Shown here piece by piece: positions 1 to 7,944 of a stretch of 64,000 bases of DNA. Each line of letters begins with the position of its first letter. Positions within the stretch are counted from its first letter, which is position 1. The stretch spans positions 310,001-374,000 of the forward strand of contig NZ_JBFRGR010000001.1 in NCBI RefSeq assembly GCF_052115445.1. The letters are read 5' to 3'. Below the pieces are notes generated by a model that did not search any database, was not told the DNA's origin, and worked only from the letters and a program-made list of their open reading frames with translations. Source of the DNA: Paenibacillus_E sp052115445. GTDB taxonomy: Bacteria > Bacillota > Bacilli > Paenibacillales > NBRC-103111. The position numbers were made by a program, and so were the translations under genes.

Positions 1-211
1 GCTTCACACCGCCTTGACCTAGGAAATGAGCACTAATTTCATCACCCTGATAAAGTTTTTTTAATCGTCCTGTCTTTTCATTCAAAGGAATTTCAATGAT
101 AATTGCACTCTCTGTCACATCCGCAATTCTAGACTTATATTCGATTTTGGACTCTTCTTCATCAATACTGTTCATTTGCATATGTAAAATCTGGTTGACC
201 TTAGGAAGCAA
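1..211 (-). CDS. ypfA: PilZ/YcgR-type flagellar brake protein, N-terminal part (YpfA/MotI-like)
   Basis: Only the first 70 codons are inside the window; the gene runs off the left edge. A TTG start is chosen because GGAGGTG lies 7 bases upstream and no better start exists. The visible part (LPKVNQILHMQMNS, then a beta-rich stretch with IPLNEKTGRLKKLYQGDEIS) resembles the N-terminal YcgR-like domain of B. subtilis YpfA (MotI/DgrA), a c-di-GMP receptor that interferes with flagellar motor function. The c-di-GMP-binding PilZ domain would be outside the window. Its place next to ypeB matches the ypeB-ypfA order of Bacillus, but here a strong terminator separates the two, so it probably has its own promoter. 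Confidence 0.75.
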   Translation of the reverse strand, partial: MLPKVNQILHMQMNSIDEEESKIEYKSRIADVTESAIIIEIPLNEKTGRLKKLYQGDEISAHFLGQGGVK

Positions 212-271
212 TTTCCGCACCTCCGCGAAGTAATATACATTAATTATACCATGACCTCACCATTTAGATAG

Positions 272-302
272 AAAAAAAAGAAGCAGGATGATATCCTGCC
301 TC
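272..302 (-). terminator. Rho-independent terminator after ypeB
   Basis: On the minus strand a GAGGCAGGAT/ATCCTGCTTC stem is followed by a run of eight T. It lies just past the ypeB stop and upstream of the ypfA-like gene. Confidence 0.85.
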
Positions 303-308
303 TTCCTC

Positions 309-1679
309 CTATGATTTTCCTTTTGCAACTTCCGCTTGATCCTGGCGAATTGTCTCTATTTTCTCTTCCATGCCCACATCTGCATTTACGTAAACACGAT
401 AGATATTGTTATTCATCGTACCGATAAATTCATGACAGAGGACTTCTTCGTCCAGATCATTTTTGATAATCGCAAGCGATTCGCCTGTAACTTTCATTTT
501 AGAACTCAGTTGCTTACGTGCTTGGTCTACCGTAATTTTCGGTTGGCCAATATTGCGTTTCTTCTGTGAATAAATATAATTGGTCGCTTGTAGCCCTGTT
601 ACTTCAAGGGTATCTAAAGCAACTTTAACGGTAACTTGTTCCGGATAAATGGTGACATTATTTTCTTTCTTTGCGAACAGAATCGTTGCTGTATTCTGGT
701 ATTGATCATAACTAATTGCGCTTAAATCCTTGTACTCATGCCCATCCAGAAATTCATTCGCTACGTCTCTCGCTTGACGAAGATTGAATTTCGCAGTTGG
801 AACATCACGAGACTTCATAAAATAAATCAAATGACCACCTTTTTTGGTGAAATCCATTTGCGTGTCCGTTTTCGAAGCATCATTGCTTGGAATAACAACA
901 CTATAACTTTGAAACTCTGGTGCACTTCCGCCGTTCTCGACAACTTTGATGCCGCTCGAATCTTTAACCCCAAGGAAATCAATAGCTTTCTTTTTCACTT
1001 GATCTGCCGTCATATCATTGCCCGTCAGCATTTTAACATCATTTTTGGAGAACACATTTAAGCTTCCTGTCCCCCAGTTCAACTCCTCATATCCACCTAC
1101 TTGTTTATCCACAATCTTAAAGCCATCGATAATCGCATTGTCGTGCATTTCATTTTCAGATGCGAGAGCCGTCTCCACATCCATCCATCGCAAATTATTT
1201 GCTATTACTTTATTTTGTACACCCCGAATTTCTTTCGTTATATCAGCAGAATGTGCATACAAGGTGTTCAACGTTTTCATTTCCGCTTCGGTTAAAGGCT
1301 GTTTCGTCATATCGCGAACTGACATGCGGTAAGAGAAATTAGCCATATTCGCTAGGAAATCTTCCGTTTTGTTAAAAGGCAGCAGCATTAAAGGCAATTG
1401 TGTGATATCACTCTGTGCTTGACTGGTTAAACGCCAAACATTAACCAAACCTTTACGGTAGGATGGTTCCGAGGTTTCATTCACCGCCAACGTGTTGCCT
1501 AATTCCGTATGTAGCTTATCCATGTGAAAGGACAGGTCATGAAACGCGCGTTGGTACTGATTCTCAGCCTTAATTAATATCGTATTCTTTTCTTGGTGTT
1601 CCAAATACCCCCACACAGAAGCCCCGATTAAAGCCAACAATAGAAATGGAAACATGACGATACTTAATCTTTTATACAC
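309..1679 (-). CDS. ypeB: Spore germination protein YpeB
   Basis: 456 residues, about the usual YpeB length. A single N-terminal membrane segment (about residues 6-25) is followed by an extracytoplasmic helical region and C-terminal PepSY-like repeats (for example VTVKVALDTLEVTGLQATNY near residue 355). GTG start with AAAGGAG 7 bases upstream. In Bacillus YpeB sits at the inner spore membrane and is needed for stability and localisation of the cortex-lytic enzyme SleB; the two are normally co-transcribed. Here no sleB precedes it: the upstream minus-strand genes are a small Cys-rich peptide and prsW. SleB is therefore presumably encoded elsewhere. Confidence 0.93.
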   Translation of the reverse strand: MYKRLSIVMFPFLLLALIGASVWGYLEHQEKNTILIKAENQYQRAFHDLSFHMDKLHTELGNTLAVNETSEPSYRKGLVNVWRLTSQAQSDITQLPLMLLPFNKTEDFLANMANFSYRMSVRDMTKQPLTEAEMKTLNTLYAHSADITKEIRGVQNKVIANNLRWMDVETALASENEMHDNAIIDGFKIVDKQVGGYEELNWGTGSLNVFSKNDVKMLTGNDMTADQVKKKAIDFLGVKDSSGIKVVENGGSAPEFQSYSVVIPSNDASKTDTQMDFTKKGGHLIYFMKSRDVPTAKFNLRQARDVANEFLDGHEYKDLSAISYDQYQNTATILFAKKENNVTIYPEQVTVKVALDTLEVTGLQATNYIYSQKKRNIGQPKITVDQARKQLSSKMKVTGESLAIIKNDLDEEVLCHEFIGTMNNNIYRVYVNADVGMEEKIETIRQDQAEVAKGKS

Positions 1680-1779
1680 AGAACTGCTCCTTTCATACCC
1701 AATCTTGCGATTAGTTTTTACGCGTGGAGGCAGGTTTATACAAGATTGACATAAAGTTTATCAAAGCATTCCTACATGC

Positions 1780-1810
1780 AAAAAAAGGCCTATTCGGAAG
1801 AATGGCCTTT
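1780..1810 (-). terminator. Terminator after the 52-residue Cys peptide gene
   Basis: Inverted repeat AAAGGCC...GGCCTTT with an ATTC/GAAT inner stem; on the minus strand it is followed by a T-run. It begins right after the stop of the small gene. Confidence 0.75.
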
Positions 1811-1812
1811 CG

Positions 1813-1971
1813 TTAACTTTCGGTTTCTATTTCAAAATCGTGCTCATTACTGCATATACATTGCCGAAATCCAGTTTCAATCTTGTCTTTTTCCTTTTTG
1901 CCTCGCAATACGAACTTCTCACCGCATAACCGACATCGGATCTTCACTTTCACGCGCGTCGTTAATGACAT
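1813..1971 (-). CDS. Small zinc-ribbon-like protein (52 aa), function unknown
   Basis: A 53-codon frame starts with ATG and has GGGAGGGC 6-8 bases upstream. The peptide is basic at the N terminus and contains a CRLCGEKF knuckle (C14-x2-C17) and a CIC pair near residues 40-42, followed by an acidic tail. Four cysteines in two knuckles suggest a single bound zinc ion. A dedicated terminator hairpin follows the stop, and a good ribosome binding site precedes the start, which supports a real gene. I do not recognise a named family; nucleic-acid or protein binding is only a guess from the zinc-ribbon look. Confidence 0.65.
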   Translation of the reverse strand: MSLTTRVKVKIRCRLCGEKFVLRGKKEKDKIETGFRQCICSNEHDFEIETES

Positions 1972-2029
1972 GTATGCCCTCCCGGTCTATCCCCATTCCA
2001 TGTAATGGAGTTCAACAAATATACAGTCA

Positions 2030-2737
2030 TTATGACCCAAATCTCCCCATTTTAATCTTCTCTTCCACAGTCACAACGCGTAAAGGCGAGTGTGCGTTAG
2101 CACGATCTACACGCCATATCGACCGTAACCATAGAAACGTCATGAGGGGAATCATAATCCAAATCCAGCTGTTTTTGAATATAAGCAAAATATAATCAAA
2201 TGCACCGTGCCACGCAATTGGCAGCAACAGCGATAGCCATAAGTACCTATTTTGCTTATGAGGAACGAATTTGGCCTTGCCCATGTAATACCCCATCATG
2301 ACACCAAATAAAGCGTGTCCCGATACTGGCAAAAGCGCACGAAGCATCAATGCCGAGAAAGAAGAAGCATGCAAGAATGCGTAAATAATATTCTCCAATG
2401 TGGCAAAGCCAAGACTGACAGCTACCGCATACACAATCCCGTCGTAGGGTTCGTCGAAAGCTTCATGACGGAAAATCAAGTGATACAGTAACAACCACTT
2501 CAGAAACTCTTCGATTCCTCCTGAGAGAAAAAAGGATGTCATGATCGTGCCATTGCCGAACTCCTGGATAAATGCGTTCTGTAGCACCATCGTCGGATAA
2601 ACGAGTAGTACACCGAAGAGAAACATCCGTATCACTAAATGGATAGGTTCTGTTTCGTACCGATCCTTCAGATAAAAGTAGGCGAGCAATGAGAGACCTG
2701 GCGCTATGGCTGCCAATAAAATAGGCACAATATGCAT
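2030..2737 (-). CDS. prsW: PrsW-family intramembrane glutamic protease
   Basis: 235 residues with about 7-8 membrane segments. The PrsW signature motifs are present: EE at residues 76-77 (GGIEEFLKW), FATLEN around 110-116, SGHALFG at about 139-144 and AWHGAFD near 177. In B. subtilis PrsW makes the site-1 cut in the anti-sigma factor RsiW during envelope stress, and is encoded close to ypeB, as here. Which anti-sigma factor it would cut in this organism cannot be told from the window. Confidence 0.92.
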   Translation of the reverse strand: MHIVPILLAAIAPGLSLLAYFYLKDRYETEPIHLVIRMFLFGVLLVYPTMVLQNAFIQEFGNGTIMTSFFLSGGIEEFLKWLLLYHLIFRHEAFDEPYDGIVYAVAVSLGFATLENIIYAFLHASSFSALMLRALLPVSGHALFGVMMGYYMGKAKFVPHKQNRYLWLSLLLPIAWHGAFDYILLIFKNSWIWIMIPLMTFLWLRSIWRVDRANAHSPLRVVTVEEKIKMGRFGS

Positions 2738-2845
2738 GTTCCAGCTCCCCTCTGATTTTGAAATTCCATGCTTCTATTATAGTCGTTCTGTCTAGATATT
2801 TCTACGTGTAACACAAACGACCTTAGTTGCGTATTATGGAAAACA

Positions 2846-2890
2846 AAACAAGCATCCTCAAAAACGGTTGTTTTTGGGAGATGCTTGTTT
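2846..2890 (-). terminator. Strong terminator after mecA
   Basis: Long hairpin: outer arms AAACAAGCATC/GATGCTTGTTT enclose a CTCAAAAAC/GTTTTTGGGA inner stem. The minus-strand tail is TTTTGTTTT. It lies just downstream of the mecA stop. Confidence 0.88.
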
Positions 2891-2920
2891 CATTCTTATG
2901 CATCAGGACGTGAGTCCCAA

Positions 2921-3526
2921 TTATTTGAAATGGCGGCAGANCACCTTAACGGCATCATCTGCAATGATTGTTTTCCCGTATTCCTCAAGCACAGCCAAGG
3001 TCACTGAAGAAGCTTCACCGAACTCAGATAAGACAGCGATAAGAGCTTGATACTTGGTTTCTTCAAGTTCTACAGGTTCTAGCTGTAAAATATATTTCCC
3101 CTTATACGAATACAGGGTACCGCCTTCCATCAGAAGGGGATTAATTACTTTGGATACACGCAGCAGATCTTCAAAATCACGGAAAGCATAGGAGATCAGA
3201 TCACTTTGTTCAAGCGTAACTTCCATTTCGTACACTTCTTCAGCTTCATGATCATCATATGCATCAGAACTCGCATACAAATCAAGCTTGCCTCTAGTAA
3301 CGATAACAACCATACCCTGCGCTGGGAGGGCGAATACCTCAACAGCAAGCGGACCGGACGGGTCAAATCCGAGCTCCGAATAGGCTTGATCCATCATCTC
3401 ACTAAACAACTCGTGCACTTTCGGAATTTCTCTCCACATGTCGTCTTTTTGAATTCCACGTTCAGTTAAGTCATCGAATGTTAGGAAAATCCGTATCTTA
3501 TCCTGACTTAAGCGTTCTATTTTCAT
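2921..3526 (-). CDS. mecA: Adaptor protein MecA
   Basis: 201 residues, close to the 218 of B. subtilis MecA. MecA links substrates (ComK, sigma factors) to the ClpC unfoldase for degradation by ClpCP. The N-terminal substrate-binding domain is clear (MKIERLSQDKIRIFLTFDDL), followed by an acidic linker and a C-terminal ClpC-binding domain (LSYAFRDFEDLLRVSK-type region). The ATG at 3526 is chosen over an upstream in-frame start because AGGAGG sits 7-8 bases before it. An N at 2941 makes one residue near the C terminus uncertain (F, L, I or V), without risk of a stop. Confidence 0.92.
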   Translation of the reverse strand: MKIERLSQDKIRIFLTFDDLTERGIQKDDMWREIPKVHELFSEMMDQAYSELGFDPSGPLAVEVFALPAQGMVVIVTRGKLDLYASSDAYDDHEAEEVYEMEVTLEQSDLISYAFRDFEDLLRVSKVINPLLMEGGTLYSYKGKYILQLEPVELEETKYQALIAVLSEFGEASSVTLAVLEEYGKTIIADDAVKVXCRHFK

Positions 3527-3721
3527 GATAGGATCCTCCTTTGAGCTCTCCAACTGGAAAGCTTGCATCGAAAGCATGGTCACCTTATTTCAATCAGAAT
3601 ATGTTAGAAAAATAAAAAGGTGAACCACTAATACATAAATGGACATGCATCCATCTATTGTTTTCACCTATCATGTTAACACTAAATCTTTGTAATTGCA
3701 CGCTTAAGTTATGTATAAAAA

Positions 3722-3762
3722 GAAAAAGCACAGCCGGCCCCGTNGGTATGCCGGACTGTGCT
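3722..3762 (-). terminator. Terminator after the YtxH-like gene
   Basis: Arms AGCACAGCCGGC and GCCGGACTGTGCT; the minus-strand tail is T-rich. An N at 3744 falls in the loop. Confidence 0.8.
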
Positions 3763-3774
3763 GAGCGCTTATCT

Positions 3775-4086
3775 TTATTGTATTGTTGCGCTGCTTATTT
3801 TATTATCCTGCAGAATTTCATTGACAGTTGCCTTCAAACTTGGGTCTTCTTTGACGATTTTCTCTACTTTGTTTAAGCCATTTGTACTCGTCGAGGAGAA
3901 ATTTCGGGCTGTAGATTCTCCGAAAGATTTGCTTGTGAACGTTTCTTTTGCCTTATCCATGACATTGCCCATCGATTGACTAGGTGAGCTAAATGCTGAG
4001 AATAGCATGGATTTACTTTTACGATTGAGATAAATTACAGCAGCCGCGCCTGCAATGCCACCAAGCATAAATGTTCCTAATTTCAT
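3775..4086 (-). CDS. YtxH-like small membrane-anchored protein
   Basis: 103 residues. The N terminus has a glycine/alanine-rich membrane segment (LGTFMLGGIAGAAAVIYL, about residues 3-20) followed by basic residues (NRKSK), then a hydrophilic helical tail. This is the layout of YtxH-type envelope or stress proteins, but the match is by architecture rather than a diagnostic motif. Start at 4086 is supported by GGAGGGAGATCCA just upstream; an earlier in-frame ATG overlaps that site. Confidence 0.6.
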   Translation of the reverse strand: MKLGTFMLGGIAGAAAVIYLNRKSKSMLFSAFSSPSQSMGNVMDKAKETFTSKSFGESTARNFSSTSTNGLNKVEKIVKEDPSLKATVNEILQDNKISSATIQ

Positions 4087-4269
4087 TGGATCTCCCTCCA
4101 TGATAAGTAGTATGAATCCTTTCTAGGTTGTGCGAGTTTAGAAGTGGACATACATAACTGAAGAAGGAAAACATAGGAGAATTGACATCTGCGAATTGTG
4201 ATCTATATTGTGGTACTATAAGTGATGACAAAAATGTAAACCATGTAAGGATCTGAGGAGAAGACGAAT

Positions 4270-5121
4270 ATGAAAAAGAAAGCAAGCACACTAATCCTAA
4301 CAGTCATACTTCTATTGGCTGCCTGCAGTGCAAATCAAACCGAAACAAGTCCTGCTGCAACTATAAGTGTAGCGCCAGTTGTTCAAGTGACATCAGGCCC
4401 AAGTGCATCTCCAACTCCCACTGCGGCTCCTACAACCACACCTTCACCAACACCAACTGCTCCTGTAATAGAAGCAGTACAAAAGACCTATCACATGAAT
4501 AAAAACTATGATATCGTGCCCAACGACCCCAATGGTAATAAAAAAGTCATTTTATTGACCTTTGATGATGGACCTAAAGACCAAGCGATGAATCAATCTC
4601 TCATTGATATTCTGAACAAACATAAAGCGAAGGCCATCTTCTTCATGAACGGTTATCGCATTAAGCAAAAGCCAGAACTCGTAAAACTTGTTCACGAAAG
4701 CGGCAATATCATCGGTAATCACGCCTGGGATCATGACAATTTGAAAGATATGCCGAATGACAAAATTGATAAGCAAGTTGACGATGTTCAGCAAATTGTG
4801 AAAGAAATTACGGGTCAGTCCCCNCAATTTTTCCGTCCTCCATTCGGCTCAGGTAATGATTATTTGAAATCTAAAATTAAAAATAATAAAATGCTTTACA
4901 TGACATGGTCAAACGGATCATTAGATTGGGACATGACGAATAAGAATAATGATTCGAATAAAATCATTGAGAATGTGTTGCAACAGCTTCATAACGGCAG
5001 CAATATCCTCATGCATGAGCTCCCATGGACAGTAGCTGCGCTTGATACGATGCTCACGAAGCTCGAGGAAAAAGGCTATACGTTTGTTGATCCCAATACC
5101 ATTGAATTAGAAATGAGATAG
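4270..5121 (+). CDS. Lipoprotein polysaccharide deacetylase (NodB family)
   Basis: 283 residues. Lipobox LLAAC with Cys19 predicts a lipoprotein, followed by a Thr/Pro/Ser-rich spacer (about 45-65). The NodB domain shows TFDDGP (Asp99 base, Asp100 metal ligand), GNHAWDH (His151, His155 metal ligands, with Ala where Ser or Thr is usual), RPPFG (Arg189) and ILMHE near the C terminus. Such enzymes remove N-acetyl groups from peptidoglycan or other cell-surface glycans outside the cytoplasmic membrane. The N at 4824 is in a CCN codon, so that residue is Pro whatever the base. Good AGGAG site before the start; it stands alone, transcribed against its neighbours. Confidence 0.88.
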   Translation: MKKKASTLILTVILLLAACSANQTETSPAATISVAPVVQVTSGPSASPTPTAAPTTTPSPTPTAPVIEAVQKTYHMNKNYDIVPNDPNGNKKVILLTFDDGPKDQAMNQSLIDILNKHKAKAIFFMNGYRIKQKPELVKLVHESGNIIGNHAWDHDNLKDMPNDKIDKQVDDVQQIVKEITGQSXQFFRPPFGSGNDYLKSKIKNNKMLYMTWSNGSLDWDMTNKNNDSNKIIENVLQQLHNGSNILMHELPWTVAALDTMLTKLEEKGYTFVDPNTIELEMR

Positions 5122-5132
5122 GAATGAAATAA

Positions 5133-5180
5133 GAGCCCTATACTGCCGCGAATGTTTCGTTTCGTGGCAGCGTAGGGCTC
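5133..5180. terminator. Bidirectional terminator between deacetylase and small membrane protein genes
   Basis: Arms GAGCCCTA...TAGGGCTC with an inner TGCC/GGCA stem, flanked by AT-rich sequence on both sides, between convergent genes. Confidence 0.8.
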
Positions 5181-5190
5181 ATTTTATTTG

Positions 5191-5403
5191 TTACAACGAA
5201 GAATTTGAGTACTTGATCCCCCAAACAGTTAAACTCACAACTAAAGCGATAAATAACCAAAGTAATGTCATATAGAAAAGGTTCGTCCATTTGCCTTGCT
5301 CTGAAGGGTGTACAGCTCTACGCGGCGGTAAATAGGTATCATCCCCTTGTTGCTCCTCCACGCCAGGATTTGAACGCGAAGCTACTCTTTCTCCAGCACT
5401 CAT
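5191..5403 (-). CDS. Small single-pass membrane protein, unknown
   Basis: 70 residues: a hydrophilic N-terminal half with Pro/Arg (YLPPRRAVHPSEQGKW) and one C-terminal membrane helix (FYMTLLWLFIALVVSLTVWGI, about residues 43-63). Its ATG overlaps the TGA of the CPBP protease gene (ATGA), so it is probably translationally coupled to it. I do not recognise the family. An accessory of the protease is possible but only inferred from coupling. Confidence 0.65.
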   Translation of the reverse strand: MSAGERVASRSNPGVEEQQGDDTYLPPRRAVHPSEQGKWTNLFYMTLLWLFIALVVSLTVWGIKYSNSSL

Positions 5404-6047
5404 GAACCTTGATCTTCCTCCTTGCTAAACCGAAGTATGCAACCCATCACCATATCAATCATAAAGTGAGCAATTATTGGTGTCCATAGGCTTCCCGTAT
5501 GAAGGTAAATCCAACCTAAGCCATAGCTAATACCAAAAACCATCCCTGTCATGAGCCAATGCTGTAGATAGCGAACATGGATTGCAGCAAATAAAATACT
5601 AGTCCAGTAAGGCCCCCAGGCATGTTGAATCGCACCACGGAATAGGACCTCTTCACAGACAGAAACGATAAATGAAATAAGTGCAATATGCCAAAGGGCC
5701 CTATTACCAAAAATCATTTGATTAATACCACCGTCATCAGATACTTNTTTGGGTACCCATCGCGAAATAAGAATGTCAACTCCAAGGACTACTACAGCAA
5801 ATAAACAACCCCAAATGAGGACACGCCAACCACCTTGAAACGACAACGCAGAAAGAATCTTTGAATTACTCTGAAATAATAGGATGATAATTCCGATAAT
5901 AAGCGTAAGCAGTTGTGTAATATAAAGATTCAGCAATAAAGTCTTGTCATTCAGTTCATTGATATCAACTTTCCCAATACGAAGGTTCTTAAAATCGATT
6001 TTTTTCAAAGGAAGCAGCCTCATTTCCTTATAATATTCCTTTTTCAT
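5400..6047 (-). CDS. CPBP-family intramembrane metalloprotease-like protein
   Basis: 215 residues with about five or six membrane segments. The Abi/CPBP signature is intact: CEEVLFRG with Glu132, Glu133 and Arg137, then His157 in FAAIHVRY and a last His in IIAHFMIDM. Members process prenylated or other membrane substrates, or act in bacteriocin immunity; no substrate can be named here. An N at 5747 falls in an NAA codon, so Lys, Gln, Glu or a stop are all possible; the intact frame on both sides argues against a stop. Confidence 0.85.
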   Translation of the reverse strand: MKKEYYKEMRLLPLKKIDFKNLRIGKVDINELNDKTLLLNLYITQLLTLIIGIIILLFQSNSKILSALSFQGGWRVLIWGCLFAVVVLGVDILISRWVPKXVSDDGGINQMIFGNRALWHIALISFIVSVCEEVLFRGAIQHAWGPYWTSILFAAIHVRYLQHWLMTGMVFGISYGLGWIYLHTGSLWTPIIAHFMIDMVMGCILRFSKEEDQGS

Positions 6048-6099
6048 GCTGATTGACCTATACTAAAACAACTATAAAAGACAACAAGGAGCTTGATTT

Positions 6100-7023
6100 A
6101 TGGAGAAGCGTCTTACCCGCACTGATTATTTATTTGCCCTCATGTTTATCTTTATGCTGGTCTGTATACTTGGCGCTTTTTTCTATGGCTTGCGATTAGG
6201 ACAAACGAAATCCGATTTAAAATATGATAAAATCATGCATGCTGATCAAGCAGCTGTACCCGAAATAGGCGCTTATGACCAACAAGTGCTAGTGTCATAT
6301 TACCATACCATCTTTTTACCCTTTAGGGAATTTCAGAATAAATGGTTTGAATTATTGAGTCAAATTGAAATGGATAACACCGCCGCCGTGGATGCATCTG
6401 CCGTTCTGAAAGAGCTAAGTAAAATTGCTGCAGACAAATATAATACGCTGCAAAGTAAAAACATGCCTGCCTCTTCGCCACTGCTCGTGCAGTCACACCA
6501 AGGCTATCTGAAAAGCTTAAAGCTTTTTACCGACGCGTTAAGTACTTATCAATCTAAAGCTAATGCACAAAGTCATTCACAGCTGCTTGATGCCATTCAG
6601 AAGGATGCGTACTTCTTAGAAGCCAAAACACAAGCCTTAACCGCACAGAAAAATTATTTCGACTCCATCCTAGTTTGGAATGGCACTATGGATCCAGACA
6701 TTGAATATTTCGATCCTAATAATACAGCCAATCTCGATCAATGGCGCGCTATGAATTTCAACGTAAAGAACGTATATATTACCGCTAAATTATTGAAAAA
6801 TAAGGCATTCTCGCCTTTCTATCCGCAAGATTTAACTATCAGGATTGATGAATTCATCGCGTCCGGCCAAGCCAAGAAATTAAATGTGAATGATGTGAAT
6901 CAAACCATGGAATTATTGCTTAGCACGAATGCTGTTCGCACAGGTGACTTTGTCAAAGGCAAAGCGAAATGGTACTCCAATGAAACATTGCCTCAATTAC
7001 CGTTCTTTTCAGATGCAAAATAA
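6100..7023 (+). CDS. Membrane-anchored protein of unknown function (307 aa)
   Basis: One N-terminal membrane helix (about residues 12-33, FALMFIFMLVCILGAFFYGLRL) followed by a mostly helical extracytoplasmic region of about 270 residues with no catalytic motif that I recognise. AAGGAG lies 8 bases before the ATG. It is monocistronic, divergent from the CPBP gene and closed by a bidirectional hairpin. Its codon use looks like its neighbours. I cannot assign a function. Confidence 0.75.
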   Translation: MEKRLTRTDYLFALMFIFMLVCILGAFFYGLRLGQTKSDLKYDKIMHADQAAVPEIGAYDQQVLVSYYHTIFLPFREFQNKWFELLSQIEMDNTAAVDASAVLKELSKIAADKYNTLQSKNMPASSPLLVQSHQGYLKSLKLFTDALSTYQSKANAQSHSQLLDAIQKDAYFLEAKTQALTAQKNYFDSILVWNGTMDPDIEYFDPNNTANLDQWRAMNFNVKNVYITAKLLKNKAFSPFYPQDLTIRIDEFIASGQAKKLNVNDVNQTMELLLSTNAVRTGDFVKGKAKWYSNETLPQLPFFSDAK

Positions 7024-7026
7024 GAA

Positions 7027-7073
7027 AAAAGCTGAAGATTTGGCCCACTCGGTGGACGAAGTCATCAGCTTTT
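7027..7073. terminator. Bidirectional terminator
   Basis: Arms AAAAGCTGA and TCAGCTTTT, with A-run before and T-run after, between convergent genes at 7023 and 7079. Confidence 0.8.
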
Positions 7074-7078
7074 ACTTT

Positions 7079-7402
7079 TTAGTCGTATTGGAAGCCGCGG
7101 AACATACCGATAGCAGCCATTCCCCCGTCAACATTAATAACACGTTCGAAACCGTTTTCTTTTAAATATTCAGCTACGCGCATACTGCGCATCCCATGTG
7201 CACAAACGATATATATGTCTTCATCTTCTGGAAGCTCACCCATACGGAGCGGAATTTGCCCCATGGGAATTAATTTGGCTTCTTCCATATGATAGTACTC
7301 CCATTCATGGGGTTCTCTTACATCAATGATGACACTATTTCCTAGTGTTTTCTGGTCGACTGCTTGGAGAAAAATTTGCGGATAAATGTGATTAATTTCC
7401 AT
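7079..7402 (-). CDS. Single-domain rhodanese-like protein
   Basis: 107 residues. The rhodanese fold motifs IIDVREPHEW (about 25-34) and an active-site loop C67-AHGMRS are present, so the persulfide-forming cysteine is retained. Role: sulfane sulfur transfer or thiol chemistry in the cytoplasm; the acceptor is unknown. The ATG at 7402 is preferred over one at 7426 because AGGAGTG lies 9-10 bases upstream of the former and overlaps the latter's coding part. Confidence 0.88.
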   Translation of the reverse strand: MEINHIYPQIFLQAVDQKTLGNSVIIDVREPHEWEYYHMEEAKLIPMGQIPLRMGELPEDEDIYIVCAHGMRSMRVAEYLKENGFERVINVDGGMAAIGMFRGFQYD

Positions 7403-7592
7403 TTTGGTACACACTCCTGCTTTCATTAGTTAAGAACCTAATATTCACTGTACCATACAAGAAAACGGGCCTCAAATATAAGCAAAATGTCATTGCATTC
7501 TGAACATTCTTGCTATAAAATAAACGAAAAGCTTCTGATTAACTGTCAATCCGAACATTTATGACGTAAAAGTGAAAATCGTTCGACATGTA

Positions 7593-7621
7593 TTGACACG
7601 ATTTCGAACGCATGGTAATCT
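7593..7621 (+). promoter_or_regulatory. Sigma-A promoter of the serA T-box transcript
   Basis: TTGACA at 7593-7598, 17-base spacer, TAATCT at 7616-7621. Transcription would start near 7628, shortly before the T-box stem I. Confidence 0.75.
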
Positions 7622-7639
7622 ATTAAAAATTCTATATCA

Positions 7640-7918
7640 CAGTACAGCGTTGACGGAGCCAAGCAAATAAAGTAGCTTTCAGAGAACCGGTGGTAGGTGA
7701 GAACCGGTAGCGAACAAATTGCGGAGCACTCCAGAGTTATTGCATTGAACGGTAGTAGATGCAATCGGGTTAGGAACACGTTACAGTTCCAGGTCGCAAG
7801 ACCAAATGAGGCTACCCATGCGAATGGGCAGCGAACTAGGGTGGTACCACGAAAGCAATCTCTCGTCCCTTTGGCTACAGGCTAACTGTCTGTATCCGAG
7901 GGCTGGGAGTTTTTTTAT
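7640..7918 (+). promoter_or_regulatory. T-box leader (tRNA-sensing riboswitch) of serA
   Basis: The conserved T-box AGGGTGGTACCACG is at 7838-7851, with a stem I distal hairpin (ACCGGT/ACCGGT, about 7685-7709). The leader ends in a terminator: CTCTCGTCCCT pairs with AGGGCTGGGAG before a T7 run at about 7911-7917. A lower stem GGAG 7655-7658 / CTCC 7729-7732 brackets AGC (7725-7727) followed by A, which fits a serine specifier codon. The T-box and terminator are seen directly; the specifier is inferred. Uncharged tRNA(Ser) would then favour read-through into serA. Confidence 0.93.
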
Positions 7919-7944
7919 GTTCAAATCTAAGGAGGAACCGAATT

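Noticed and set aside
7697..7885. 62-codon frame in the serA leader
   Set aside because: It covers the T-box core; RNA structure explains the conservation.
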